A stretch of 64,000 nucleotides of DNA from Actinobacteria bacterium UBA2272 (GTDB lineage: Bacteria > Actinomycetota > Coriobacteriia > Anaerosomatales > Anaerosomataceae), in the NCBI GenBank assembly GCA_002347725.1, contig DDXA01000004.1:558001-622000 (forward strand), written 5' to 3'. Each line of letters begins with the position of its first letter. Position 1 is the first letter of the stretch. Both the position numbers and the translations under genes were made by a program. Of the stretch, positions 17,409 through 26,239 are shown one piece after another. A model generated the notes under the pieces. The model ran no database searches. It was not told where the DNA came from and saw nothing but the letters and a program-made list of their open reading frames with translations.

Positions 17409-17624
17409 TCATCCGAAGAGAGCCTGCGTGATGAGCCGCGAAGCCAGACGTTCGGCGGCTTCCCGCACCTCGGGGTTGTCCGAAGCGAGCGCCTCGGCGA
17501 GGATGTCACGCGCGCTCTGTCCGACAACGTCGCCGAGCCCCGCCACGGCCCGTGCATGAACCGCGGGGTCCGCCGAGCGGAGACCGACACGGATCTCCTC
17601 GAGCGCGTCTCGATCAGGCAGCAT
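17409..17624 (-). CDS. Small HEAT-repeat-like protein
   Basis: A 71-residue protein made of two helical hairpins (LRSADPAVHARAVAGLGDVV, then LASDNPEVREAAERLASRL), the spacing of HEAT/PBS-lyase-type repeats used for protein contacts. It overlaps the end of the DUF4126 gene by 11 bases and lies before purF, so it is part of the purine transcript. Too small for an enzyme; probably an adaptor or subunit of something nearby, which is inference. Confidence 0.6.
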   Translation of the reverse strand: MLPDRDALEEIRVGLRSADPAVHARAVAGLGDVVGQSARDILAEALASDNPEVREAAERLASRLITQALFG

Positions 17625-18165
17625 ACCGGTCGCCCGCCCGCCGGCTCCAGAGTCTCCAGAGTCCGTATCCGACCACTATGACCACGGCCGCAACCAGGAT
17701 GGGCGCGAGTATCGCAACCGCCGAAAGCACGACGGCGCCCGCGTCTTCGACGACGCTCGCGACCGGGGCGCCGGCACCGGCGGTCGTCGCGTTGACGACC
17801 GGGCGCGCCGTCGCCTTCGCGGCGTGCACGCCCCCGGCGAGCAGCACGCCGGCGAGCACGAGCAACCACGGACTCACCTCGGTGGCGCTGCCCGCCGCCG
17901 CGACCGCCACGATCCCGCCCGCAGCGGGCCTGACGAAGGTCTGGATGATGTCGTTGACGTGGTCGACGGCGGGCACCTTATCGGCCACGAACTCGATGGC
18001 GAGCAGCACCGCGATGACCGCGATCAGCCACCACTCGCCCATCACGTCGAACGGCGCGGCGAGCTCGAGCAGCTCGAATCGCTGCGCGAGGGCGACGGCC
18101 AGCAGCGGTACGTACGCGTTCAGGCCCGCGGGGATGGATAGGCCGAGTGCGGTCAGCAGCTCCAC
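17614..18165 (-). CDS. DUF4126-family membrane protein
   Basis: A 183-residue membrane protein. The pattern LSIPAGLNAYVPLLAVAL at the N-terminus, AIEFVADKVPAVDHVNDIIQTFVRPAAGG in the middle (in part: EFVADKVPAVDHVND), and several C-terminal hydrophobic helices identify DUF4126, whose function is unknown. It begins ten bases after purL ends, on the same strand. Its recurring position inside a purine operon would be worth comparing across relatives. Confidence 0.85.
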   Translation of the reverse strand: MELLTALGLSIPAGLNAYVPLLAVALAQRFELLELAAPFDVMGEWWLIAVIAVLLAIEFVADKVPAVDHVNDIIQTFVRPAAGGIVAVAAAGSATEVSPWLLVLAGVLLAGGVHAAKATARPVVNATTAGAGAPVASVVEDAGAVVLSAVAILAPILVAAVVIVVGYGLWRLWSRRAGDRYAA

Positions 18166-18174
18166 GCGTCCCCC

Positions 18175-20433
18175 TTACGCCTCGCCGTGCACCAGCCGCT
18201 CGAGCGTCGGTGCGTACGCGGCCCGCACGTCGTCGAGCGAGACATCGGCCTCGTCACCGATAACGAGCCCGTCACCGCCGACCGTCCCGATGCGCGTGCA
18301 TGCCGTCCCGTGCGCGGCGGCAAGCGTCTTGAAGGCGCCCACATGGTCCTCATCAACCGTGACGATCGCGCGTCCCTGCGACTCGCTGAACAGCGCGACG
18401 ACACCGGGCAGCCCGTCGCCGAGATCGATCCGGGCACCCACGTCACCGGCCACACAGCACTCGGCAAGCGCGACAGCCAGGCCACCTTCGGCACAGTCGT
18501 GCGCGGAACGGACGATTCCGGTACGGATCGACGTCACGAGCAACTCGCCGAGCAGTCGCTCGTCGACCAGGTCGACTTTGGGAGGCCTGCCGGAAACCAT
18601 GCCGTGAACGACCTTGAGGTACTCGCTGCCGCCGAGTTCGGGCCTCGTGCGGCCGAGCATCAGGATGACGTCGCCGGCAGCCTTGAAGGCGAGCGTACAG
18701 TGATCCTCGATGTCATCGAGCAGACCGACAAGGCCGACGGTGGGCGTCGGGTAGATCGGTGAGCCGAAGCTCTCGTTATAGAAGCTGACGTTACCGGAGA
18801 TGACCGGGACCCCGAACGCGGTGCACGCGTCGGCCAGACCGCGAACCGATTCGTGGAAGGTCCAGAACACGTCGGGCTTCTCGGGATTGCCGAAGTTCAG
18901 GCAGTCGGTGATGGCCGCAGGACGCCCACCCGAGCACGCCACGTTGCGGGCGGCCTCGGCGAAGGCGATCTGCGCGCCGGCGTAGGGATCGAGATAGCAG
19001 TAGCGACCGTTGCAGTCGGTGGAGACCGCGATGCCGCGCGTGGTCATCTCACCCCGGCCGGTGTCGCCGATGCGAAGCACGGCTGCGTCGCTGCCCGGCA
19101 GCGCGACGGTGTTGAGCATCACCTGGTGGTCGTACTGCTCCCAGATCCAGCGCCGCGAGCAGATGTTGGGACTCGCCAGCAGCCTGAGCAGCGTGGCCGA
19201 GAGCGCCTCGCGCCCCTCGGGATGCTCGAGGGATGCGACCGGATCGAACGCCTGGACCTCGGCGAGGTAGGCCGGACGCTCGGAAGCCGGATCGTAGATG
19301 GGCGCATCGTGCGCGAGCGTTGCGGCGGGCATATCGGCCACCACGGTCTCGCCCTCGCGCACCACGAACCGGCCGGTGTCCGTGACCTCGCCGATGACGG
19401 TCGAACGCAGGCCCCACTTGTCACAGACCGCCTGCGCGGCCTCGAGGTTCTCGGGCGTGACGATGGCGAGCATGCGCTCCTGACTCTCGGAGACCATGAT
19501 CTCGAACGGCTTCATCGCGTCTTCGCGCTGCGGCACCGTGGTCACGTCGATGTCGAGGCCCACGCCGCCGCGGCTCGCCATCTCGCTTGCCGACGAGGTG
19601 AGTCCCGCCGCGCCGAGATCGCCGAGGGCGACGAGGAGCTTCCCGTCGAGCAGCTCGAGGCACGCCTCGATGAGCAGCTTCTCCTCGAAGGGATCGCCCA
19701 CCTGCACGCTCGGGCGCTTGTCCTCGGCCTTCTCGTCGAACTCCTGGCTGGCGAGCGTGGATGCTCCACCGATGCCGTCGCGCCCGGTGGTGGAGCCGAT
19801 GAGCAGCACGTGGTTGCCCACGCCCGCGGCCACCGCACGCGTGAGGTTCTCGGCGCGCATGAGGCCGATGGCCATCGCGTTGATCAGGCAGTTGCCCTCG
19901 TAGGCCTCCTCGAAGTAGACCTCGCCGCCGACGGTCGGTACGCCGAGACAGTTGCCGTATCCGCCGATGCCGGCCACCGCGCCCTCGAACAGGTAGCGCT
20001 GCCGCGGCTTGTCGAGCGTGCCGAAGCGCAGCGAGTCAAGGCTCGCGATCGGTCGCGCGCCCATCGTGAAGATGTCCCGGATGATGCCGCCGACGCCGGT
20101 GGCGGCACCCTGATAGGGCTCGATCGCCGACGGATGGTTGTGGCTCTCCATCTTGAAGGCCACCGCCCAGCCGTCACCCACGCTGATGACGCCGGCGTTC
20201 TCGCCCGGCCCCTGCAAGACGTGGTCGCCCTGGGTGGGGAACATGCGGAGCGCCTTGCGGGAGTGCTTGTACGAGCAGTGCTCGCTCCACATGAGCGAGT
20301 ACATGTAGAGCTCGGTCACGCTCGGCACGCGGCCGAGGATCTCGACGACCTTCTCGTACTCGTCGAGCTTGAGTCCGAGTTCGACGGCGAGCTTGGGGGC
20401 GATCTCGGGGGAGAGCGTCTCGGGGGTGCTCAT
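18175..20433 (-). CDS. purL: Phosphoribosylformylglycinamidine synthase subunit PurL (small form)
   Basis: A 752-residue synthetase subunit that converts FGAR to FGAM using ammonia from PurQ. Its length is that of the small PurL, which needs separate PurS and PurQ, both present just upstream. Visible blocks include YSLMWSEHCSYKHSRKAL, VAFKMESHNHPSAIEPYQGAATGVGG (in part: KMESHNHPSAIEP), GGEVYFEEAYEGNCL and ALGDLGAAGLTSSASEMA. It starts two bases after purQ. Confidence 0.97.
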   Translation of the reverse strand: MSTPETLSPEIAPKLAVELGLKLDEYEKVVEILGRVPSVTELYMYSLMWSEHCSYKHSRKALRMFPTQGDHVLQGPGENAGVISVGDGWAVAFKMESHNHPSAIEPYQGAATGVGGIIRDIFTMGARPIASLDSLRFGTLDKPRQRYLFEGAVAGIGGYGNCLGVPTVGGEVYFEEAYEGNCLINAMAIGLMRAENLTRAVAAGVGNHVLLIGSTTGRDGIGGASTLASQEFDEKAEDKRPSVQVGDPFEEKLLIEACLELLDGKLLVALGDLGAAGLTSSASEMASRGGVGLDIDVTTVPQREDAMKPFEIMVSESQERMLAIVTPENLEAAQAVCDKWGLRSTVIGEVTDTGRFVVREGETVVADMPAATLAHDAPIYDPASERPAYLAEVQAFDPVASLEHPEGREALSATLLRLLASPNICSRRWIWEQYDHQVMLNTVALPGSDAAVLRIGDTGRGEMTTRGIAVSTDCNGRYCYLDPYAGAQIAFAEAARNVACSGGRPAAITDCLNFGNPEKPDVFWTFHESVRGLADACTAFGVPVISGNVSFYNESFGSPIYPTPTVGLVGLLDDIEDHCTLAFKAAGDVILMLGRTRPELGGSEYLKVVHGMVSGRPPKVDLVDERLLGELLVTSIRTGIVRSAHDCAEGGLAVALAECCVAGDVGARIDLGDGLPGVVALFSESQGRAIVTVDEDHVGAFKTLAAAHGTACTRIGTVGGDGLVIGDEADVSLDDVRAAYAPTLERLVHGEA

Positions 20434-20435
20434 GT

Positions 20436-21131
20436 CTAGCTCACCTCCGCAAGGCGCCGCGCGATAGCGGTGAAGAAGTGCTGCCCATCGGTCCCGCCCG
20501 ACAACGGGTCCACCACCCGCTCGGGGTGCGGCATCAGCCCGAACACGTTGCCGCGCTCGTTGCAGATGCCGGCGATGTCATCGAGCGCGCCGTTGGGGGC
20601 GCTGCCGCCGGCGGCACGCGAACCGTCCGGTTCGCAGTAGCGCAGCACGATCTGGCCATTGCCCTGGAGGCGCTCGAGCGTCTGCTCATCGCAGATGTAG
20701 TTGCCCTCGTTGTGGTTGATCGGCACGCGCAGGACCGTACCGGGTGCACGGTCGAGCCACTGGCACGCGCTCTCCTCGGCCCGCAGGTCGACCGTCGTGC
20801 AGATGAACTTGAGACCGCGGTTGCGGAGCAGCGCGCCGGGCAGCAGGTGCGCCTCGGCAAGGATCTGGAAGCCGTTGCAGATGCCGACGACGGGCCCGCC
20901 GCGTTCGGCGAACCGCACGACCTCGGCCATCACGGGGCTGAAGCGCGCCACGGCGCCGCAGCGGATGTAGTCGCCGTAGGAGAAGCCGCCGGGCAGCACG
21001 AGCGCGTCGTAGCCGGCGAGGTCCGTGTCGCCGTGCCACACGTAGTCGGCCTGCATCCCGAGATGCCGGATCGCGTGGACGGCGTCTTGCTCACAGTTGG
21101 AGCCGGGGAAGATCACCACACCGAAGCGCAT
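20436..21131 (-). CDS. purQ: Phosphoribosylformylglycinamidine synthase subunit PurQ (glutaminase)
   Basis: A 231-residue class I glutamine amidotransferase. It starts MRFGVVIFPGSNCEQDA, has the nucleophile elbow GICNGFQILAEA with the catalytic Cys, and ends with GLMPHPERVVDP bearing the catalytic His and Glu. It feeds ammonia to PurL in a PurS-PurQ-PurL complex. ATG 21131 fits the family start; the ORF extends 59 codons upstream, but that part overlaps purS and is not credible. Four bases separate it from purS. Confidence 0.97.
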   Translation of the reverse strand: MRFGVVIFPGSNCEQDAVHAIRHLGMQADYVWHGDTDLAGYDALVLPGGFSYGDYIRCGAVARFSPVMAEVVRFAERGGPVVGICNGFQILAEAHLLPGALLRNRGLKFICTTVDLRAEESACQWLDRAPGTVLRVPINHNEGNYICDEQTLERLQGNGQIVLRYCEPDGSRAAGGSAPNGALDDIAGICNERGNVFGLMPHPERVVDPLSGGTDGQHFFTAIARRLAEVS

Positions 21132-21135
21132 GCGC

Positions 21136-21378
21136 TTAAGCCTCCCCGACCCGCTCGATGCGGTAGTCCTCGATGACCGGGTTGGCGAGCAGCTTGTCGC
21201 ACATCTCGCGGACCCGGGTCTCGGACGTACCGTCGGCCACCTCGAGCTGGATGTACTTGCCGATCTTGACCGAGGCGACCTCCTCGTAGCCGAGGTTGAC
21301 GAGTGCACGCTCGGCCGTTGCGCCGGGCGGGTCGAAGATGCCCTTCTTGTAGGTCACGTGGATCTCGAACCGTGCCAT
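21136..21378 (-). CDS. purS: Phosphoribosylformylglycinamidine synthase subunit PurS
   Basis: An 80-residue bridging subunit of FGAM synthase. The signature FEIHVTYKKGIFDPPGATAERAL, followed by EVASVKIGKYIQLEVADG and a C-terminal NPVIEDYRIERV, is diagnostic. Length is normal. The start ATG has a GGGGGAG ribosome site. It precedes purQ and purL as in Bacillus-type operons. Confidence 0.96.
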   Translation of the reverse strand: MARFEIHVTYKKGIFDPPGATAERALVNLGYEEVASVKIGKYIQLEVADGTSETRVREMCDKLLANPVIEDYRIERVGEA

Positions 21379-21388
21379 GATCTCCCCC

Positions 21389-21718
21389 TTACGCGTCGCG
21401 CCTGTCGGGCGCTTCGGCGGCTGTATCGGCGTCGGTGTGCGCGAGCGATTCCCGCGTCTGCCGGTTGCGCTCTGCCACGGCGGCGTTGAGCGTCCGCCGG
21501 CTATACCACATGATGACCAGCCCGATGAGCCACGCGCCTATCGACGCGTAGGCGACCACCGGGATATCGGTATGCACGTCGATGGCTGCCTGGGTGGCCG
21601 AGGCGACACGCCAGAAGCTCAAGAAGAAACCGACCACCCCGGCGCCCGCAAGCGCCATCCCGACCCAGAACAGGTAGAGATGGGCTCTCACACGTGCGGG
21701 CAGGATCTTGAGGCTCAC
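21389..21718 (-). CDS. Hypothetical two-helix membrane protein
   Basis: A 109-residue protein with two transmembrane segments (LYLFWVGMALAGAGVVGFFL and VVAYASIGAWLIGLVIMWY) and a charged C-terminal tail. The GTG start overlaps the stop of the previous membrane gene by four bases, and the longer ORF upstream of the GTG is not protein-like. It sits between purC and purS in the same transcript. No family recognised; it may form a complex with the 160-residue partner before it. Confidence 0.7.
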   Translation of the reverse strand: MSLKILPARVRAHLYLFWVGMALAGAGVVGFFLSFWRVASATQAAIDVHTDIPVVAYASIGAWLIGLVIMWYSRRTLNAAVAERNRQTRESLAHTDADTAAEAPDRRDA

Positions 21719-22197
21719 GAACGGTCCTTGCCGGGCCTGGCTCCTTCGGCCTTGTCCTTCTCGGCGGCCTTGACGCCAGCATCCTTGGACGGCCGCTTCT
21801 TGGCGCCCTGCGCCTCGATGAGCTTCTTGCGGAGCTTGCGGATGACGAAGATGTCGATACTCACCGCCACCAGTGAGAAGCCGAGCACCGCAGTGGCGAT
21901 CACCCGCTGCACGGCCATGTTCTCGCGAAGCGCAGGGACGGCCCACCCGATGCCGATCAGCGCCAGACCGCCGAGCAGGAGCACCCACCAGACCCGGCGC
22001 CACTTCTTGATCTCCGGCGACGTGGGAAGACCGCTCCAGTCCTTGTCCTGACCGGGCTTCTTCTTGGGCTTGGACACGGTACCCGCGTCCACGGTCCCCT
22101 GCTTGCGGACCGGCTTTGCCCCGGCCGCGCTCTTTCTGGTGGAGCCTATCTTCGCGCCCTTGCGGTAGCGATCGTTGCCATAGCTGCGCTGTGACAC
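21715..22197 (-). CDS. Hypothetical basic two-helix membrane protein
   Basis: A 160-residue protein. A Lys/Arg-rich N-terminus (about 1-65) precedes two hydrophobic segments (VWWVLLLGGLALIGIGWAV and VIATAVLGFSLVAVSIDIFV), then a Lys-rich tail. The basic ends suggest contact with nucleic acid or membrane lipids, which is inference. It begins six bases after purC and couples to the next gene through a GTGA overlap. Function unknown. Confidence 0.7.
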   Translation of the reverse strand: MSQRSYGNDRYRKGAKIGSTRKSAAGAKPVRKQGTVDAGTVSKPKKKPGQDKDWSGLPTSPEIKKWRRVWWVLLLGGLALIGIGWAVPALRENMAVQRVIATAVLGFSLVAVSIDIFVIRKLRKKLIEAQGAKKRPSKDAGVKAAEKDKAEGARPGKDRS

Positions 22198-22203
22198 GGG
22201 ACC

Positions 22204-23088
22204 TCAGTCCCCTTCCGGAGAGAACGGCATGCCGGTGATCGTCTCGAACGCCTCAACGTACTTCTCGGCGGTCATCACGATCACGTCTTCAGGAAGCGCC
22301 GGCGCCGGCGGCGTCTTGTCCCACCCGCTCGCCTCGAGCCAGTCGCGCACGAACTGTTTGTCGTAGCTCTGCTGACCGCTGCCCGGCACGTACTCTTCAG
22401 CAGGCCAGAAGCGCGAGCTGTCGGGCGTGAGCACCTCGTCAATGAGCGTGATCTCGCCGTCGACCAGGCCGAACTCGAACTTCGTGTCCGCGATGATGAT
22501 GCCGCGCGAGGCGGCGTGGTCGCGAGCTGCCGAGTACAGCGCGATCGAGATGTCGCGCAGCCGCCCGGCCTGCTCGCCCCCGACGATCTCCACCATCTGC
22601 TCGAAGCTGATGTTCTCGTCATGGTCACCGATGGCGGCCTTGGTCGATGGCGTGAAGATCGGCTCGGGCAGGCGGCTCGATTCGACGAGGCCGTCCGGGA
22701 GCTTCTGACCGCACACGGTGCCGCTCGCCTGGTACTCCTTCCAGCCGCTCCCGGCAAGATAGCCACGAACGATGCACTCGACCGGGAAGACCTGAGCCTT
22801 CTTCACGAGCATGAACCGGCCGCGGAGCGACGAGGCGTGATCGGCGAGCGCATCGGGAAGATCGCACTCGTCGGCCGAGATGAGGTGGTTCGGCACCACG
22901 TCGCCGAGCAGGTCGAACCAGAAGAGCGAGATCTTCGTGAGGACCTCGCCCTTGTACGGGATCGGATCGGGGAGAACCACGTCAAACGCACTGATGCGGT
23001 CGGTCGCGACGATGAGGAGCTCCGAACCCATGTCGAAGATGTCGCGGACCTTACCCTGGGCACTCGGCTTGAGATCGATCGGCTGCAC
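22204..23088 (-). CDS. purC: Phosphoribosylaminoimidazole-succinocarboxamide synthase (SAICAR synthetase)
   Basis: A 294-residue enzyme joining CAIR and aspartate. It shows GKVRDIFDMGSELLIVATDRISAFDVVLPDPIP (in part: LLIVATDRISAFDV), ECIVRGYLAGSGWKEY, DTKFEFGLVDG and LTPDSSRFW, all family signatures; the length matches the longer yeast-like/actinobacterial type. It is the first gene of the run that ends with pabB, with a promoter about 80 bases upstream. Confidence 0.97.
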   Translation of the reverse strand: MQPIDLKPSAQGKVRDIFDMGSELLIVATDRISAFDVVLPDPIPYKGEVLTKISLFWFDLLGDVVPNHLISADECDLPDALADHASSLRGRFMLVKKAQVFPVECIVRGYLAGSGWKEYQASGTVCGQKLPDGLVESSRLPEPIFTPSTKAAIGDHDENISFEQMVEIVGGEQAGRLRDISIALYSAARDHAASRGIIIADTKFEFGLVDGEITLIDEVLTPDSSRFWPAEEYVPGSGQQSYDKQFVRDWLEASGWDKTPPAPALPEDVIVMTAEKYVEAFETITGMPFSPEGD

Positions 23089-23170
23089 GCGGACGTCCTT
23101 TCTGATCGGGCGTCGCGGGGCGGACGGCGGGGAGACGACGCGGGCGCCCCTGCCCGCGCGTCATGGGTGC

Positions 23171-23199
23171 ATTGTAGGCGATACGGACAGGCGCGGTAA
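23171..23199 (-). promoter_or_regulatory. Probable promoter of the purine operon
   Basis: On the minus strand a -35-like TTACCG (23194-23199) and a -10 TACAAT (23171-23176) are separated by 17 bases. The transcript would carry a GC-rich leader of about 75 bases before purC. I saw no purine riboswitch in that leader. Confidence 0.5.
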
Positions 23200-23215
23200 G
23201 GGCACTCGCAGCCCG

Positions 23216-24031
23216 TCAGACCGCCACGTCCGGCATGGATGCGAGCCTGTCGAGCCCGTAGGCGGTCCGCGTGTACCCGGCCCACAGACGGTATGACACG
23301 AGTGCTGCAAGGATGCTCGCGAACCCGGTGAGCACCGAGGAGATCATCTGCGCGGGCATGACGAGCATCCACGCGAGTCCGGCCATCTCGTCGGGCAGCA
23401 GCAGTGCGACCCCGAAGACCATGCCGCCGACAACGACCGCCATGCCCGCCAGCACGATGAACGACGAGACCAGTCCCACCGCGAGAGCACGCCAGAACAC
23501 CGAGCGATACGCGGCCGCGTACTCGCGCACCCGGCCGAAGATGCGCCGCAGATCGAAGCCGGACTCGATCGAGTCGTACAGTGCGACCTGCGCGAAGACC
23601 GGCCAGATAGCGACCCCGTAGACAACCGACACGAGGGTCATGCCCACCGTGAACGCGATGAGCGGGACCACGAAGTCCCAAACGCTCGCCATCTCGGCAA
23701 GCCCGAAGGCACCGCGCGCGATGAGCAGGAAGACCCCACCGATCATGAGTGCGGACAGCGGTAGAGAGTAGATGAGGCTCACCACGAACGCGATGAGACC
23801 CGTGCGCAGACGCGGACCCACCGGCTGCCACTCGGGCAGTTGTGCCTCGGGGTCCCAGGCCGCTGCACGAACCCAGGCGAGTCCGTAACCCGTGAACCAG
23901 AACGTGCCGACGTACGGGATCATCATGATGCCGACGCCGATGGCGGTCTTCTTGAACCACGACCGGTCAGCCACCACCGCACGGAAGGCCTCGCGCACCG
24001 TCATCGCGTGGTCGTCGCGGCCTGCGCTCAC
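23216..24031 (-). CDS. DUF4013-family membrane protein
   Basis: A 271-residue membrane protein with about five or six transmembrane helices; WFKKTAIGVGIMMIPYVGTFWFTGYGLAWVR near the N-terminus (in part: GVGIMMIPYVG) and a GFDLRRIF segment fit DUF4013. Function unknown. The GTG start overlaps the sppA stop by four bases; an ATG nine codons in is an alternative. Cotranscribed with sppA. Confidence 0.8.
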   Translation of the reverse strand: MSAGRDDHAMTVREAFRAVVADRSWFKKTAIGVGIMMIPYVGTFWFTGYGLAWVRAAAWDPEAQLPEWQPVGPRLRTGLIAFVVSLIYSLPLSALMIGGVFLLIARGAFGLAEMASVWDFVVPLIAFTVGMTLVSVVYGVAIWPVFAQVALYDSIESGFDLRRIFGRVREYAAAYRSVFWRALAVGLVSSFIVLAGMAVVVGGMVFGVALLLPDEMAGLAWMLVMPAQMISSVLTGFASILAALVSYRLWAGYTRTAYGLDRLASMPDVAV

Positions 24032-25029
24032 CGGGGCAGCCCGATCCGCCGCAGCGCGTCTGCATCGAGTGACATGGAGCGCGCCGTCAGCCCGAAGGTG
24101 TCCCAGATCAGATTCTCGAGCGAGTACTCGTGGTCGTACGTCACGATGTACGGCTCGCCCTCGATGCCGCCGAGTTCGGCGGCCGCATCGACCGCATCGT
24201 CGTAGTTGCCGAGCGTGTCCACGAGCCCGAGCTCGATAGCCTCGCTACCGAGCCAGACCCAGCCCGTGGCGAGTTCGCGCACCTCGGCCTCCGACATGCC
24301 GCGACCGGTGGCCACATCCGAGATGAACTGCTCGTAGGCGATCTCCATCTGACCCTGGAGCATCGCGCTCTCGGTGGCCGTCACGCTCCTGTAGGGGGTG
24401 CCGACGTCCTTGTGCTCGCCTTCGGTCAGGACGGTGAACTCGACGCCGAGCTTGTCGAGCAGGCCCGCGACGTTGGGGATCTCCATGATCACGCCGATGC
24501 TGCCCACGGAAGACCCGGGCGAGGCGACGATCTCGCTGCACTGCGAGGCCACCATATATGCCCCCGATGCGCCGATATCTCCGATGCTCGCGACGACCGG
24601 CTTCTCCTCGGCGGCACGACGTACCGCGAGCGATATCTCCTGTGAGGCCGCGACGGTCCCGCCGGGAGAGTCGATACGCAACAGGATGGCACGCACGCTG
24701 TCATCGGCGAGTGCCTGGTCGAGCTGGTCGAGGACGTACTCCGGGGACGCCACGCCCTGGTAGGTCGTGCCGCTCCCGGCGATCACGCCGCCGATGTGGA
24801 TGAGCGCGATACTATCGCCGGACGATCCGATCGCAGGACCGCCCGTGGCGGCGACCACCACGAGTCCCACGCACGAGAGCAGCGTCAGGATGACGAAACC
24901 GATGGTCAGGCCAATAGCCCACTTGGCGCCGGCCGACATCGGCGCCCTCGGGGGGGCGGGAGAGAACGCGACCTGTGCGACGGGCGGCGAGAACGCGGGC
25001 TGCTCCGGCGCGTCTGAGGGGGTGTCCAT
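24028..25029 (-). CDS. sppA: Signal peptide peptidase SppA (S49 serine protease)
   Basis: A 333-residue membrane-anchored protease that degrades cleaved signal peptides. A proline-rich cytosolic N-terminus precedes one transmembrane helix (about 35-60). The S49 domain holds IHIGGVIAGSG, RIDSPGGTVAASQEI, and the nucleophile region SIGDIGASGAYMVASQ; the catalytic lysine should lie in the segment after it. Length matches the half-size bacterial SppA. It follows a small membrane gene by 23 bases. Confidence 0.92.
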   Translation of the reverse strand: MDTPSDAPEQPAFSPPVAQVAFSPAPPRAPMSAGAKWAIGLTIGFVILTLLSCVGLVVVAATGGPAIGSSGDSIALIHIGGVIAGSGTTYQGVASPEYVLDQLDQALADDSVRAILLRIDSPGGTVAASQEISLAVRRAAEEKPVVASIGDIGASGAYMVASQCSEIVASPGSSVGSIGVIMEIPNVAGLLDKLGVEFTVLTEGEHKDVGTPYRSVTATESAMLQGQMEIAYEQFISDVATGRGMSEAEVRELATGWVWLGSEAIELGLVDTLGNYDDAVDAAAELGGIEGEPYIVTYDHEYSLENLIWDTFGLTARSMSLDADALRRIGLPR

Positions 25030-25052
25030 TGTTCCTCCGGTGGTCGGCGTGT

Positions 25053-25271
25053 CTAGAGCCGGACGACGTTGACGTAGACGAGTCCCGCAAGCGCGTGAAG
25101 GACCGCGAGAACGATGATCGCGTACGCGCTCCAGCGGTGAACCTTCATGTGCAGCGGACCCTTGAACTTGATCTTCCGCTTGCCCTGCATGACCTGGAAC
25201 AGTATGAGCGCCAGGAGCACAACACCGCCGCTGATGAGGATAGTGCGGGTGATGACGATGCCGAAGAGCAT
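25053..25271 (-). CDS. Small two-helix membrane protein, possible heme-binding type
   Basis: A 72-residue protein with two hydrophobic helices (ILISGGVVLLALILFQVM and YAIIVLAVLHALAGLVYV) joined by a basic loop. Histidines in the loop and in the second helix (HMKVHRW, VLHALAG) recall small b-type cytochrome or ferric-reductase-like fragments, but two helices are too few to be sure. It precedes sppA on the same strand. Confidence 0.6.
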   Translation of the reverse strand: MLFGIVITRTILISGGVVLLALILFQVMQGKRKIKFKGPLHMKVHRWSAYAIIVLAVLHALAGLVYVNVVRL

Positions 25272-25351
25272 GGACCCTCCCTGCGTGTCAGCCGCGCGTA
25301 CGCGCTCATCGTACCGATAGGCGCGCGCTTCATGCTACACCACGCAGCAGC

Positions 25352-26239
25352 CTAGACCACGCAAGCGCCGCCCCACCGGCAGAGGTTGTCGGCAAGGATC
25401 CCGGGGAGAGCGGCGACCACGTCGCTCGCGTGCATCGCAGGCGTCGCCCCCATCGCCCGTCCCGCCTCACGGTTGGCCAGGCACGCGCAGCGCGCCGCAT
25501 CCACCGTGGGAAAGCCCGCCGCGAGGAACGCCGAGGCGAGACCCGTGACCGTGTCACCGGTTCCGCCGATGGCCTCGAGTTCAGGGACGCAGGGCTCGTC
25601 GACGACCTCGGCGATCGCACCGTCGAGCGCGATGTGATCGCGCACGCCCTTGATGAGCAGCACGCGGGCGGAGCCGCCGGTCGCACGGGCCCGTGCAGCC
25701 AGCGCGATCGGATCGAAGCCCTCGTTGCCGAACAGGTAGTGAGAGACGTAGGCGGGATGCGTGACGTCGGGATCGGCCAGGAAGCCGAGCTCTCCCACGT
25801 CAGGAGTCATGAGTTCGAAGCGGTTCGCCAACCCCGCCGCCTTGGCCGCGTACATCCCGCCGGCATCGGCGACAAGCAGCGCCCCGGGCGCCACCTCGGC
25901 CAGCTGGTCGATCGCTCTGCGCATCAGTGCCATCACCGGCTGCATGTAGTGAAACGCGATGACCGAGGGACGGACGCGCGTCGCTACCTCGGCGAGACGC
26001 TCGTAGACATGGCGCGTGCCGTCCCCGCGACCGATATCCCCCGCGACGAGCGCGTACGGGACGGGCGTGCCCAGGTGAGTCGCAACCTGAACGGCCGCGC
26101 CGAGCATCGCCGAGGTGCCCTGTGAGCTCGGTACCCGCGTCCCGCCGATGACGATGCCGCCGTCGTCCTCGAGCGAGACCTGACCATCGAGGACCGGCCC
26201 GTCGACGACCGGATAGGTGGCGACTACGAGCAGCGTCAT
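25352..26239 (-). CDS. Ribokinase-like / YjeF-type carbohydrate kinase family protein
   Basis: A 295-residue ribokinase-fold protein. ADAGGMYAAKAAGLANRFELMTPDVGELGFL (in part: FELMTPDVGELGFL) and the C-terminal GGTGDTVTG anion hole with catalytic Asp fit the NAD(P)HX dehydratase/carbohydrate-kinase branch. The start overlaps the DUF3343 gene by four bases (ATGA), so it belongs to the yedE cluster. What it phosphorylates or dehydrates is unknown. Its place in a selenium/sulfur operon is unexpected and suggests a specialised role. Confidence 0.8.
   Translation of the reverse strand: MTLLVVATYPVVDGPVLDGQVSLEDDGGIVIGGTRVPSSQGTSAMLGAAVQVATHLGTPVPYALVAGDIGRGDGTRHVYERLAEVATRVRPSVIAFHYMQPVMALMRRAIDQLAEVAPGALLVADAGGMYAAKAAGLANRFELMTPDVGELGFLADPDVTHPAYVSHYLFGNEGFDPIALAARARATGGSARVLLIKGVRDHIALDGAIAEVVDEPCVPELEAIGGTGDTVTGLASAFLAAGFPTVDAARCACLANREAGRAMGATPAMHASDVVAALPGILADNLCRWGGACVV

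Noticed and set aside
18853..20439. A 528-codon open frame on the plus strand opposite purL.
   Set aside because: Same reason: antisense shadow of a clear purL; composition is not protein-like.
23089..23170. Purine riboswitch in the purC leader.
   Set aside because: The leader lacks the conserved purine aptamer loops; only generic GC-rich hairpins are present.
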